A stretch of 13,765 bases of DNA from Alphaproteobacteria bacterium (GTDB lineage: Bacteria > Pseudomonadota > Alphaproteobacteria > Sphingomonadales > Sphingomonadaceae): contig VBAE01000088.1 in NCBI GenBank assembly GCA_005882415.1, positions 4,743-18,507 of the forward strand. Direction: 5' to 3'. The notes beneath the pieces are model-generated. The model did not search any database. It was not told the DNA's origin and saw only the letters and a program-made list of their open reading frames with translations. A program made the translations under genes and the position numbers. Of this stretch, positions 1 through 6,600 are shown piece by piece; position 1 is the stretch's first letter; the number at the start of each line of letters is the position of its first letter.

Positions 1-306
1 GAGTTCGTCGGGAGCAGCGAAGCGCAGGCGGAACTGCTCAACGATGCATTGGAATCCGGGAACCCTGCATATGTCGCCCATGCCCTCGGCGTCATCGCAA
101 AGGCGATCGGGATGACGGAAGTTGCGCGGCGGACGGGCATCAAGCGCCAGTCCCTCTACGCGGCGCTCAACGAGGACGGGAACCCGACCATCGAGACCTT
201 CTTCAATGTGCTGAAGGCGTTCGGGCTCGTGCTTCGGGCCGAAGGCGCGGCCGCCGCCGCCGGTGCCGCTATCGAGGATCGGGAGCCCGACGCCGCCGCG
301 GCCTGA
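1..306 (+). CDS. HigA-like addiction-module antitoxin, 5' truncated by window edge
   Basis: The reading frame is open from base 1, so the N-terminus lies outside the window; about 101 codons remain. The visible part has the order typical of the 'probable addiction module antidote' family: an acidic stretch (EAQAELLNDALESGNPAYV), then a helix-turn-helix (MTEVARRTGIKRQSLYAALN), then GNPTIETFFNVLKAFGL. The family members are DNA-binding antitoxins that neutralise a RelE/ParE-fold toxin and repress their own operon. The TTG at 49 is not the real start, because conserved family sequence precedes it. The C-terminus is a low-complexity Ala-rich tail. The toxin gene usually lies just upstream in this family, so it should be outside the window. 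Family assignment is from recognition; the partner is inferred. Confidence 0.8.
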   Translation, partial: EFVGSSEAQAELLNDALESGNPAYVAHALGVIAKAIGMTEVARRTGIKRQSLYAALNEDGNPTIETFFNVLKAFGLVLRAEGAAAAAGAAIEDREPDAAAA

Positions 307-355
307 CCGTTTCGATAGCGCTGAGACTCCGCACTCCCAACAAGACCCTCGCCGC

Positions 356-400
356 TTGACAAGCGTCCCGAACTGACCGAAGTTTCTGTCATGACAGAAA
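356..400 (+). promoter_or_regulatory. Putative promoter and 18-bp palindromic operator over the gbsR-like start
   Basis: A consensus-like -35 hexamer TTGACA sits at 356-361. No good -10 is seen 17-18 bases later (around 379-385). At 383-400 lies a perfect 18-bp palindrome, TTTCTGTCATGACAGAAA, whose centre overlaps the ATG at 391. Shine-Dalgarno support is weak (GAAG at 379-382). The layout suggests autorepression by the regulator encoded immediately downstream, possibly on a very short or leaderless transcript. The palindrome is seen; its function is inferred. Confidence 0.5.
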
Positions 401-975
401 TTACTGCATTGAGTCGTCCGATGCCGCCTGCGGTGGAGCGGTTCGTACTTCAGTGGGGGGACATGGGCGGGCAGTGGGGGGTGAACCGGTCGGTCGCCCA
501 GATACATGCCCTGCTCTACCTTTCGGAGCGGCCGCTGACGGCGGAGGACATTGCCGAGGCCCTCGGCATCGCGCGGTCGAACGTGTCGACCAGCCTTCGC
601 GAGCTTCAGGGGTGGAAGCTGGTGCGGCGGGTGCCGGTGCTCGGCGACCGGCGCGACTTCTTCGAGGCGGAGACCGACCTTTGGGAGATGGCGACCCGGA
701 TCGCCCAGGGCCGCAAGGAGCGGGAGATCGACCCGGCGGCGGCTGCGCTCAGGGCGTGCCGCGTCGAGGCCGACAAGGATTCCCGGGTGAGCGACGTTGC
801 CCGCAAGCGGCTCGCGGCGATGGACGATTTCGTCTCCACTCTCATGAAATGGCACGACCAGATGCTGGCGGTGCCTGCGCCCAAGCTGATGGCTCTGGTG
901 CGGATGGGGTCGCGCGTGGCGAGCCTGGTCGGCTTCGGCCGGCCGAAGAAGGCGCGGGAGAGCGAAGAGGCCTAG
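391..975 (+). CDS. GbsR/MarR-family transcriptional regulator
   Basis: A 194-residue protein with a winged helix-turn-helix at about residues 35-90: a recognition-helix region (EDIAEALGIARSNVSTSLRE) followed by a basic wing (RRVPVLGDRRDFFEAETD). This matches the GbsR branch of the MarR superfamily, whose Bacillus member represses choline/glycine-betaine genes. The rest is helical, ending in a basic/acidic tail, and is probably the dimerisation part. It leads the operon: the next gene starts 33 bases after its stop on the same strand. An 18-bp palindrome overlaps its start codon and may be its own operator. The ATG at 391 is chosen because the conserved family sequence (VERFVLQWGDMGGQWGVNRS) begins about 14 residues later; the ATG at 421 is the alternative. 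The effector is unknown, and nothing in the downstream genes points to betaine. Confidence 0.85.
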   Translation: MTEITALSRPMPPAVERFVLQWGDMGGQWGVNRSVAQIHALLYLSERPLTAEDIAEALGIARSNVSTSLRELQGWKLVRRVPVLGDRRDFFEAETDLWEMATRIAQGRKEREIDPAAAALRACRVEADKDSRVSDVARKRLAAMDDFVSTLMKWHDQMLAVPAPKLMALVRMGSRVASLVGFGRPKKARESEEA

Positions 976-1008
976 GCCGCCATCGGGGCGGCGGAAGGGA
1001 GCGGTGAG

Positions 1009-1689
1009 GTGGAAGAGGCACGAAGCGAGGCGCGGGTAGTACCGTTCCCGAGCGCCCGCGCCTCCTCCCCCGCCGTCGATCTGCGCTTCCGGCGGCTGAT
1101 CGGCGAGGCGGGGTGGGCGGCGCTTCCCCCCGCGGTAAGGGCGCGCTTCGCCAAGCGCCTCGGCGGGGGGCGGACGGTGCTTTATGCCGGCGAGATCGTC
1201 GAATGCCGAATGAGCCGCATCGGGCGCCTGCTCGCGGGGCTGGCGCGGGCGATCGGCGGGCCGCTCCCCGTGAGCCGCGACATCTGGGTGCCGGCCGCGG
1301 TCAGCGTCACCGAGGATCCGGCGAGCGGCGGCCAGTTCTGGACCCGGATCTACGGCCGGCGGCGCGGCTTTCCGCAGGTCATCCATTCCATCAAGCGCTT
1401 CGCCGGGCCGACCGGGCTCGAGGAATATATCGGCTCCGGGATCGGCATCGCGCTGCGGGTCGAGGTGGAAGGCGGCGCGCTCCACTTCTTGAGCGATCAT
1501 TATTTCCTGAGCCTGTTCGGGCGGCGCCTCCGCCTGCCGCGCTGGCTCGAGCCGGGGCGGATGCGGGTCAGCCATATCGACTGCAACCATGGCTGGTTCG
1601 CCTTCGTGCTGAAGGTCGGGCATCCGCTCCTCGGCGAGCTGGTCAGCCAGACCGTCCTCTTCCGAGAGCGGGCGGAGCCGGAGGAATGA
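1009..1689 (+). CDS. Stand-alone DUF4166 protein
   Basis: A 226-residue soluble protein that appears to consist almost entirely of one DUF4166 domain (about residues 25-220). Its C-terminal half carries aromatic and basic blocks (QFWTRIYGRRRGFPQVIHS, then LRLPRWLEPGRMRVSHID and VLKVGHPLLGELVSQTVLF). The same pattern recurs in the C-terminal domain of the next gene, so the two are paralogous domains. The start is GTG at 1009, with GGAAGGGA at 993-1000 upstream. The stop overlaps the next ATG as ATGA, implying translational coupling. There is no signal peptide or membrane helix. The biochemical role of DUF4166 is not known to me; association with a dehydrogenase-like partner suggests substrate or lipid handling, but that is inference. 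Confidence 0.75.
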   Translation: MEEARSEARVVPFPSARASSPAVDLRFRRLIGEAGWAALPPAVRARFAKRLGGGRTVLYAGEIVECRMSRIGRLLAGLARAIGGPLPVSRDIWVPAAVSVTEDPASGGQFWTRIYGRRRGFPQVIHSIKRFAGPTGLEEYIGSGIGIALRVEVEGGALHFLSDHYFLSLFGRRLRLPRWLEPGRMRVSHIDCNHGWFAFVLKVGHPLLGELVSQTVLFRERAEPEE

Positions 1690-3335
1690 GCGACGAGCGG
1701 CCGGCTGCTCTGAAGCGCGTCCTTGTGATCGGCGGCTATGGTGGCTTCGGGGCGCGGCTGTGCCGGCGGCTCCAGGCGCACCACCTGCTCATCGGGGGCC
1801 GGAGCGAGGAGAAGGCGAGGCGCTTCTGCGCGACCCTGCCTTCGGCCGAGCCGGTGGTAGTCGACCGGGAGGGGGACGTGAGCGCCGTGCTGGCGCGGCA
1901 CCGTCCGGACCTGGTGATCGACTCGGCGGGCCCTTTCCAGGGAAGCGGCTACCAAGTCCCCCGCGCCTGCATTGCCACCGGCATTCCCTACGTCGATTTG
2001 GCCGACGCCCGCCATTTCGTGACGGACGCGGCGGCGCTGGACGGGGAGGCTCGGGCGGCGGGGGTGAGCGTGGTGGTCGGAGCATCGAGCGTGCCCGCCC
2101 TTTCGGGTGCAGTGGCGCGGCGCCTCGCTGCCGGGCTCGGCTCCGTCTCCACCGTCGACATCGCGATCAGTGCCTCCAACCGCGCGAGCGGCGGCGAGGC
2201 CGTGATGGCGGCGATCCTGTCTTATGTCGGAAAGCCGATCCGCATCTGGCGCGGGCGGCGCTGGGCCGAAGCGGTGGGTTGGCAGGAGATGAAGCGGGAG
2301 GATTTCACCCTCTCCGACGGGAGCGGCGTCCGCGGGCGGCTGGTGGCGCTGGCCGACGTACCGGACTTCGACCTCCTGCCCGAACTCCTCCCCGGCCGCC
2401 CCTCCGTCGCCTTCCGCGCCGGAACCGAGCTCGGATTCCAGATGCGCTCCCTCTGGCTGGCGAGCTGGCTCGTGCGCTGGGGCTGGATTCGCTCGCTGTC
2501 GCCGCTCCGGCGGCTGCTTATCCCCCTCTACCGCCTCACCCGCGCCCTCGGCGGCTCCTCCTCGGCGATGAGCGTGACGTTGAAGGGGAGCGGGGTAGAG
2601 CGCCGCTGGACCTTGGTTGCAGTGCGGGGTGAGGGCCTGGAAATCCCGACCATGGCCGCAGCCATCCTCGCCGAGCGCATCCTCGGCGGAGGTCTCCCCG
2701 CCGGCGTGCTCAATGCCGCTGCGCTGCTCGAGCTGGAAGATTTCGCACCCGCTTTCGCTCCGCTGGCGATCCGCCACGAGACGGTCGAGCGCCCCCTCCC
2801 GCCGCCGCTCTACGCCCGGGTGCTCGGCCCGCACTTCGAGGCGCTGCCGAAGGCGGTGCGCGCGATCCACAGCGTGACCGGCGACGCGGGCGCATTCGGC
2901 GAAGGCACCGTCGTCCGCGGCCGCTCGCCCCTCGCGCGGCTGATCGCCTCCCTGATGCGTTTCTCAGCCTCCGGCACAGTCCCCCTCCACGTCCACTTCG
3001 CCGAGCGGGCGGGGCGCGAAACCTGGACCCGAGACTTCGGCGGCCACCTCTTCTCCAGCGAGCTCAGCGCCCCGCGCGGCTGCATCGTGGAACGCTTCGG
3101 CCCCCTGCGCTTCGCCTTCGATATTCCGGCGGACGAACGCGGCCTCGAAATGCACCTCGCCCGCTGGAGCGGCTTCGGCCTCCCCATGCCCCGCTTCCTC
3201 GCCCCGCGCATCTCCGCGCGGGAGTGGGAGGAGCAAGGGCGGTTCAGGTTCGAGGTCGGCGTCGCGATGCCGCTGGCGGGGGAAGTGATCCGCTATCAAG
3301 GTTGGCTGCGGAGCGGGGAGGAGATGTCGGGATGA
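1686..3335 (+). CDS. Saccharopine dehydrogenase-like NAD(P)-binding protein fused to DUF4166
   Basis: A 549-residue two-part protein. Residues 10-110 are a Rossmann fold of the saccharopine-dehydrogenase-like family: the dinucleotide loop GGYGGFG (16-22), GGRS (37-40) for the adenosine side, and AGPFQGSGYQVPRACIATG (81-99) followed by PYVDL. A catalytic/middle region follows to about 360. Residues about 375-543 are a DUF4166 domain (LYARVLGPHFEALPKAV through PLAGEVIRYQGWL) that resembles the whole of the preceding protein. The start is the ATG at 1686, inside the stop of the upstream gene; a frame open further upstream (from 1113) only shadows that gene. The stop overlaps the next gene as ATGA. 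An oxidoreductase is likely, but the substrate is unknown, and lysine biosynthesis is not implied by the family name. Confidence 0.82.
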   Translation: MSDERPAALKRVLVIGGYGGFGARLCRRLQAHHLLIGGRSEEKARRFCATLPSAEPVVVDREGDVSAVLARHRPDLVIDSAGPFQGSGYQVPRACIATGIPYVDLADARHFVTDAAALDGEARAAGVSVVVGASSVPALSGAVARRLAAGLGSVSTVDIAISASNRASGGEAVMAAILSYVGKPIRIWRGRRWAEAVGWQEMKREDFTLSDGSGVRGRLVALADVPDFDLLPELLPGRPSVAFRAGTELGFQMRSLWLASWLVRWGWIRSLSPLRRLLIPLYRLTRALGGSSSAMSVTLKGSGVERRWTLVAVRGEGLEIPTMAAAILAERILGGGLPAGVLNAAALLELEDFAPAFAPLAIRHETVERPLPPPLYARVLGPHFEALPKAVRAIHSVTGDAGAFGEGTVVRGRSPLARLIASLMRFSASGTVPLHVHFAERAGRETWTRDFGGHLFSSELSAPRGCIVERFGPLRFAFDIPADERGLEMHLARWSGFGLPMPRFLAPRISAREWEEQGRFRFEVGVAMPLAGEVIRYQGWLRSGEEMSG

Positions 3336-3742
3336 TTCGCTGGACCCTGGATGCGGAGGAAGCGGAGGAGCGCCCCTTGGCGCTGGCTCTGCTGGCAGCG
3401 GCGGCAGCGCCCGCCGCAATGGCCGCCCTCGCCATTATGGTCTTCGTTTCCGTCGATCTCGCCGAGCGCGCGCTGGTTGCGTTCTACACGTTCTGGGTTG
3501 CATCCGCCGTCGCGGGATTGTTCGCCATATTCCTCGGCCTTCCCGCCTATACGCTGCTCCACCTTGCCAACAAGCTGAGCGCCGGTGCGGCCGTCGCTGC
3601 CGGCTTCTGCATCGCCTTCGCGCCGGTCGCGCTGCTGGCGACCTCCGATATGGGCGGCCTGCTCGCCCCGCTCGCACTCATCGCCGGCTGCTTTGGAGCG
3701 GTCGGCGGAGCCGCCTTCTGGGTCGTCCACGCGCACGCATAG
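3332..3742 (+). CDS. Small four-helix membrane protein, unknown function
   Basis: A 136-residue very hydrophobic protein with four probable membrane segments at about residues 15-40, 46-72, 83-103 and 109-131, after an acidic cytoplasmic-looking N-terminus (DAEEAEER). The ATG at 3332 overlaps the upstream TGA, and GGGGAGGAG at 3315-3323 is a good ribosome binding site. It is the last gene of the operon and is followed directly by a strong hairpin terminator. I do not recognise a family. Its tight coupling to the DUF4166 genes suggests a membrane partner for that pathway, but this is inferred from position only. Confidence 0.7.
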   Translation: MIRWTLDAEEAEERPLALALLAAAAAPAAMAALAIMVFVSVDLAERALVAFYTFWVASAVAGLFAIFLGLPAYTLLHLANKLSAGAAVAAGFCIAFAPVALLATSDMGGLLAPLALIAGCFGAVGGAAFWVVHAHA

Positions 3743-3780
3743 AAAAAGGCGGCCCGGGATGAACCGGGCCGCCTCTTTTT
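3743..3780. terminator. Bidirectional intrinsic terminator between convergent operons
   Basis: A perfect 10-bp GC stem, GGCGGCCCGG (3748-3757) with CCGGGCCGCC (3764-3773), and a 6-base loop, extended by an A-T pair. It is flanked by AAAAA (3743-3747) and TTTTT (3776-3780), so it can terminate the plus-strand DUF4166 operon and also the minus-strand rplM-rpsI transcript. Confidence 0.9.
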
Positions 3781-3791
3781 CTGGCGCCGTA

Positions 3792-3816
3792 GTCACGCGG
3801 AGTGAATCCGCGTGAC
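3792..3816. other. Hairpin in the rpsI 3' region
   Basis: A perfect inverted repeat, GTCACGCGG (3792-3800) with CCGCGTGAC (3808-3816), extended by an A-T pair to 10 bp, leaving a 5-base loop. No T-run follows on either strand, so it is not a classical terminator by itself. It lies between the rpsI stop and the shared terminator and may stabilise the 3' end of the ribosomal-protein mRNA. Confidence 0.55.
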
Positions 3817-3864
3817 GTCGGTCCTGTCGCTTCGCGCAGGCCGTCCGGCTCAAGCCGTCTCTTC

Positions 3865-3882
3865 GCGCAGCGTAAGCTGCGC
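3865..3882. other. Short hairpin just after the rpsI stop
   Basis: A perfect 7-bp stem, GCGCAGC (3865-3871) with GCTGCGC (3876-3882), closing a 4-base loop (GTAA on the plus strand). It starts 15 bases past the rpsI stop codon on the minus strand. The left arm is part of CTTCGCGCAG, which also occurs at 3830-3839. Its role is unknown. Confidence 0.45.
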
Positions 3883-3897
3883 TCGGCGGCTCTGCGC

Positions 3898-4518
3898 TTA
3901 GCGCTTGGAGAACTGGAAGCTGCGGCGGGCCTTGGCGCGGCCGTACTTCTTGCGCTCGACGACGCGCGGATCGCGGGTCAGGAAGCCGGCGCGCTTCACG
4001 GTGGTGCGAAGCTCCGGCTCGTAGCGGGTGAGCGCAGTCGAAATGCCGTGGCGGACCGCGCCGGCCTGGCCGGAAAGGCCGCCGCCGGTGACGGTCGCGA
4101 TCACGTCATACTGATCGCGCCGCTCGGTGATGTCGAACACCTGGTTGATGATCAGGCGAAGCGTCGGGCGGGCGAAATAGACCTCCTGGTCGCGGCCGTT
4201 GACGATGATCTTGCCCGAACCCGGCTTCAACCAGACGCGGGCGACCGCGTCCTTGCGGCGGCCGGTGGCGTAGGCGCGGCCCTGCTTGTCGAGCTGCTGC
4301 TCGCGCAGGATCGCCTGGATCTGCGGGCCCTGGGTCGAGACGCCATGGTCGTCGACCGCGGGCTCGCCGCGGCGGCGGGACTCGGTCGGGGCTTCCTCGG
4401 ACCCAGGAGCGGCGGCGGCAGCGGCGGGAGCTTCCTCGGCCGGAGCGGCCGGGGGAGCCGCCGGAGCGGCGCCGGTCAGCGCTGCAAGGTCGGAAAGCGA
4501 TTGACGGTTGTCAGACAT
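3898..4518 (-). CDS. rpsI: 30S ribosomal protein S9 with extended N-terminus
   Basis: A 206-residue protein. The conserved S9 core runs from about residue 81 to the end: YATGRRKDAVARVWLKPG near its start, GGGLSGQAGAVRHGIS in the middle, and the C-terminal KKYGRAKARRSFQFSKR tail that reaches the ribosomal P site. S9 is normally about 130 residues; here about 80 extra residues precede the core, rich in Ala, Pro and Glu and probably disordered. The ATG at 4518 shares a base with the rplM stop (TGATG), and AAGGTGGG inside the end of rplM serves as ribosome binding site, so the two are translationally coupled in the usual L13-S9 order. Confidence 0.97.
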   Translation of the reverse strand: MSDNRQSLSDLAALTGAAPAAPPAAPAEEAPAAAAAAPGSEEAPTESRRRGEPAVDDHGVSTQGPQIQAILREQQLDKQGRAYATGRRKDAVARVWLKPGSGKIIVNGRDQEVYFARPTLRLIINQVFDITERRDQYDVIATVTGGGLSGQAGAVRHGISTALTRYEPELRTTVKRAGFLTRDPRVVERKKYGRAKARRSFQFSKR

Positions 4519-4997
4519 CAGGCACCCACCTTGTTCTTGCGGTTCATGCCCGCGACATCGAGAAGTTCAGGGCTCTGGCCGCCGTGCGGATGCTCGGTGC
4601 CGTTGTAGAGGTGAAGGGCGCGCATCTGGTCGCGGCCGAGGGGTCCGCGCGGGATCATGCGCTCGACGGCCTTCTCGATCACGCGCTCCGGGAAGCGGCC
4701 TTCGAGCACCTTGCCGGCGGTGACGCCCTTGATGCCGCCGGCATAGCCGGTGTGGCGGTAGTAGATCTTGTCCTGCAGCTTCTTGCCGGTGAAGCGCACC
4801 TTGTCCGCATTGACGATGACGACATGGTCGCCGCAATCGACATGGGGGGTGAAGCTCGGCTTATGCTTGCCGCGCAGGATGTTGGCGACGATCGAGGCGA
4901 GACGCCCGACCACCAGGCCGTCGGCATCGATCAGATGCCATTTCTTCTCCACCTCGGCCGGCTTGGCCGACTTGGTGGTCTTCATCAGCGCCTTCAT
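4518..4997 (-). CDS. rplM: 50S ribosomal protein L13
   Basis: A 159-residue protein with full L13 features: KKWHLIDADGLVVGRLAS near the N-terminus, RGKHKPSFTPHVDCGD, the KKLQDKIYYRHTGYAGG block, and the C-terminal LHLYNGTEHPHGGQSPE. The ATG at 4997 is chosen because GAAGGG lies 9 bases upstream (5012-5007) and the protein then begins MKALMKTTKSA, as in alphaproteobacterial relatives. The frame stays open to 5069, but that extension covers the leader hairpin and probable promoter and is not L13-like. It is an early large-subunit assembly protein and is the first gene of the dicistron with rpsI. In E. coli the operon is autoregulated by L13 through its leader. Confidence 0.97.
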   Translation of the reverse strand: MKALMKTTKSAKPAEVEKKWHLIDADGLVVGRLASIVANILRGKHKPSFTPHVDCGDHVVIVNADKVRFTGKKLQDKIYYRHTGYAGGIKGVTAGKVLEGRFPERVIEKAVERMIPRGPLGRDQMRALHLYNGTEHPHGGQSPELLDVAGMNRKNKVGA

Positions 4998-5026
4998 GGC
5001 CCGAGACCCTTCGTAAGAAATGAGAG

Positions 5027-5052
5027 GCGCCGCTTCCACGGGGGAGCGGCGC
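5027..5052 (-). promoter_or_regulatory. Hairpin in the rplM leader
   Basis: A perfect 8-bp stem, GCGCCGCT with AGCGGCGC, closing a 10-base loop, lies about 30 bases upstream of the rplM start on the minus strand. Its position in the leader fits a translational autoregulation element for L13, but the sequence alone does not prove this. Confidence 0.45.
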
Positions 5053-5059
5053 GTGCGGC

Positions 5060-5088
5060 CAAATGGCAAACAGGGCCGCAGAAGTCAA
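5060..5088 (-). promoter_or_regulatory. Putative rplM-rpsI promoter
   Basis: On the minus strand, TTGACT (5088-5083) is followed after 17 bases by CATTTG (5065-5060). The -35 is good and the -10 weak. Transcription would start close to the leader hairpin. It lies between cutA and rplM, giving the ribosomal genes their own promoter. Confidence 0.4.
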
Positions 5089-5120
5089 GGAAAAGCCGGG
5101 GTTTCGTGGGAGGTATTATT

Positions 5121-5453
5121 TTACCTTTGGGTTTGTGAGGCCGTCTCGTCCCTCACCCATTGCTCATAAGGCGGATGCGCATCGCCGATCGGCCACACGA
5201 CTGCCGCGGGGACGTCGTAGCTGTGGAGCTCGGCCAAGCGGGTGATCAGGGCTTGGGCCTTGTCCGCCGCGGTCTTGAACAGGGCCGGGTGTTCGGCCGC
5301 ATCCTCGATCTTCCCTTCCCAGCGGTAGAGGGAGCGGCAGGGGGCGAGGAGGTTTGCGCAGGCGGCAAGGCGTTCCTCGATCAGGGTGCGGGCGATGCGG
5401 AGGGCTTCCTCCTCGCTGGCGAAGGTCGCGTAAACGGTGACGATGTCGCTCAT
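5121..5453 (-). CDS. cutA: CutA1-type divalent-cation tolerance protein
   Basis: A 110-residue protein, close to the usual CutA1 length. Family landmarks are VTVYATFASEEEALRIARTL at the N-terminus, LAACANLLAPCRSLYRWEGK (the conserved CANL..I.S.Y.WEG-type block), FKTAADKAQAL and ELHSYDVPAAVVWPI. CutA1 forms small stable trimers and has been linked to copper/metal tolerance, although its true role is unsettled. Its ATG overlaps the COX15 stop (ATGA) and no separate ribosome binding site is seen, so it probably depends on translation of the upstream gene. This matters because that gene is broken here. Confidence 0.93.
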   Translation of the reverse strand: MSDIVTVYATFASEEEALRIARTLIEERLAACANLLAPCRSLYRWEGKIEDAAEHPALFKTAADKAQALITRLAELHSYDVPAAVVWPIGDAHPPYEQWVRDETASQTQR

Positions 5454-6479
5454 CTAGCCGGGCGCTCGCCGAGGCGGTGGGAGGTGGCGACGATCGCGAC
5501 GAGCAGGATCACCGCCATCGCCTGATGGGCGACGGCGATCTGGATCTCGACGCCCGAGAGCAGGGTCAGGATTCCGAGCAGGATCTGGGCGAAGACCGCC
5601 CCGGCCACCAGCGCGGCATAGCCCCGGAGGCCCCGGCGCCAGGCCATAACCGCCAGCGCAATCGCGAAGGCGGCGACGAGCCAGGCGGTCCAGCGATGCA
5701 CGAATTGCACCACGATCGGGTTGTCGGCGAAGTTGCGGAGGAAGGGCTGGAGCCACTCCGTGCCGCTCGGAAACCACTCGTCGCCCATCTTCGGCCAGCT
5801 CGAAAAGGCGTAGCCCGCGTCGAGCCCGGCCGTATAGGCGCCGAACATCAGCTGCACCGCAAGCACCGACAGTGTCCAGATGCCGAGCAAAGGCATATGC
5901 GACGGCCGCGCTTCCGGGTCGCGGGCCAACGCGCGCAGGTCGAGCCCCACCCAGACCAGCACCGAGATGATGGCCAGCGCGGTGAGGAGGTGGACGGCCA
6001 AGCGGATGTGGCTGACGTCCGGCCTGTCGACCAGGCCGGAAGCCACCATCCACCACGACCAGCTTCCAGCCATAGCCCTTGGGGATCGCCCGCTTCCACG
6101 CGAACCAGAGGAGCGGCAACGCGAAGGCAAGTCCGATCAGCCGCCCGAGCAGCCGGTGGACATATTCCCAGAAGAAGATCGACTTGAAGCTGGTCAGGGT
6201 CATGCCCGAATTGACCTTTTGGTATTGCGGGCTGTCGCGATAGGCGTCGAACTCCGCCTTCCACTGCGCCTCGCCGATCGGCGGGATCGCGCCCGACACC
6301 GGCTCCCAGCGGACCATCGACAGGCCCGACTCGGTCAGCCTCGTGATCCCGCCGACCACCACCATCAGGAAGACGAGGAGGGCGACGGCGAGCAGCCAGG
6401 TCGAGATCGCACCCGGCCGTGCGGCGCGGCGTGGCGCGGGCGCGGCGGCCTGCGGGGCGGGCGTCGGAACGGAGTACAT
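5450..6479 (-). pseudogene. ctaA: COX15/CtaA-type heme A synthase, broken by an internal frameshifting deletion
   Basis: The first 141 codons (6479 to about 6057) are sound COX15: first membrane helix, GGITRLTESGLSMVRWEPV, and FFWEYVHRLLGR with the first heme-ligand His (H108). After GYGWKLV the frame breaks near 6056. The rest is in another frame from WWMVASGLVDRPDVSHIRLA through QFVHRWTAWLVA and AVAHQAMAVILL to a TGA at 5450 overlapping cutA. The family normally has about a dozen residues (a GGLQG.IG-like stretch within the third helix) between KLV and WWMV; here a single extra base remains. About 35-45 bases therefore seem to be missing, a number not divisible by three. Heme A synthase converts heme O to heme A for aa3-type cytochrome oxidase. 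Both halves are otherwise intact, so the lesion is recent or an assembly error. Confidence 0.87.
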
Positions 6480-6558
6480 GGCCGCGCGCTATGGCCAAAG
6501 CGGGCGCCGTTGCCAATCCGCAACGCGACGCTCCGGAACGACGAGCGGGGAAACTTTT

Positions 6559-6578
6559 CAACACATGTTATGTTGTAT
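6559..6578. promoter_or_regulatory. AT-rich Zur/Fur-like operator candidate ahead of the MerC-domain gene
   Basis: In a GC-rich neighbourhood this short AT-rich island contains CAACACATGTTATGTTG (6559-6575), an imperfect inverted repeat with CAACA/TGTTG outer arms. Within it, ATGTTAT resembles a Zur-type half-site. It lies 25-40 bases before the MerC-domain start and between divergent genes. A possible -10 (TATCTT, 6576-6581) abuts it, so a bound repressor would block transcription. The regulator may be the Fur-family protein encoded at 7800. This is inference. Confidence 0.4.
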
Positions 6579-6600
6579 CTTCTCTGTAGGGCGCCTATAG

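Noticed and set aside
1113..1685. N-terminal extension of the dehydrogenase fusion protein back to 1113
   Set aside because: The extension is an out-of-frame reading of the DUF4166 gene at 1009-1689; the Rossmann motif lies 16 residues after the ATG at 1686.
1500..2870. A 456-codon minus-strand frame opposite the DUF4166 genes
   Set aside because: Low-complexity translation typical of antisense frames in high-GC DNA; the plus strand carries motif-rich genes with good overlaps.
3802..4608. A 268-codon plus-strand frame opposite rpsI
   Set aside because: Antisense shadow of unmistakable S9 and part of L13.
4998..5069. Longer L13 start at 5069
   Set aside because: The extra 24 residues are not L13-like and cover the leader hairpin and probable promoter; the ATG at 4997 has a proper ribosome binding site.
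6040..6070. Programmed ribosomal frameshift in the heme A synthase gene
   Set aside because: There is no slippery sequence, and conserved residues are missing at the junction, so a frameshift would not rebuild the protein.
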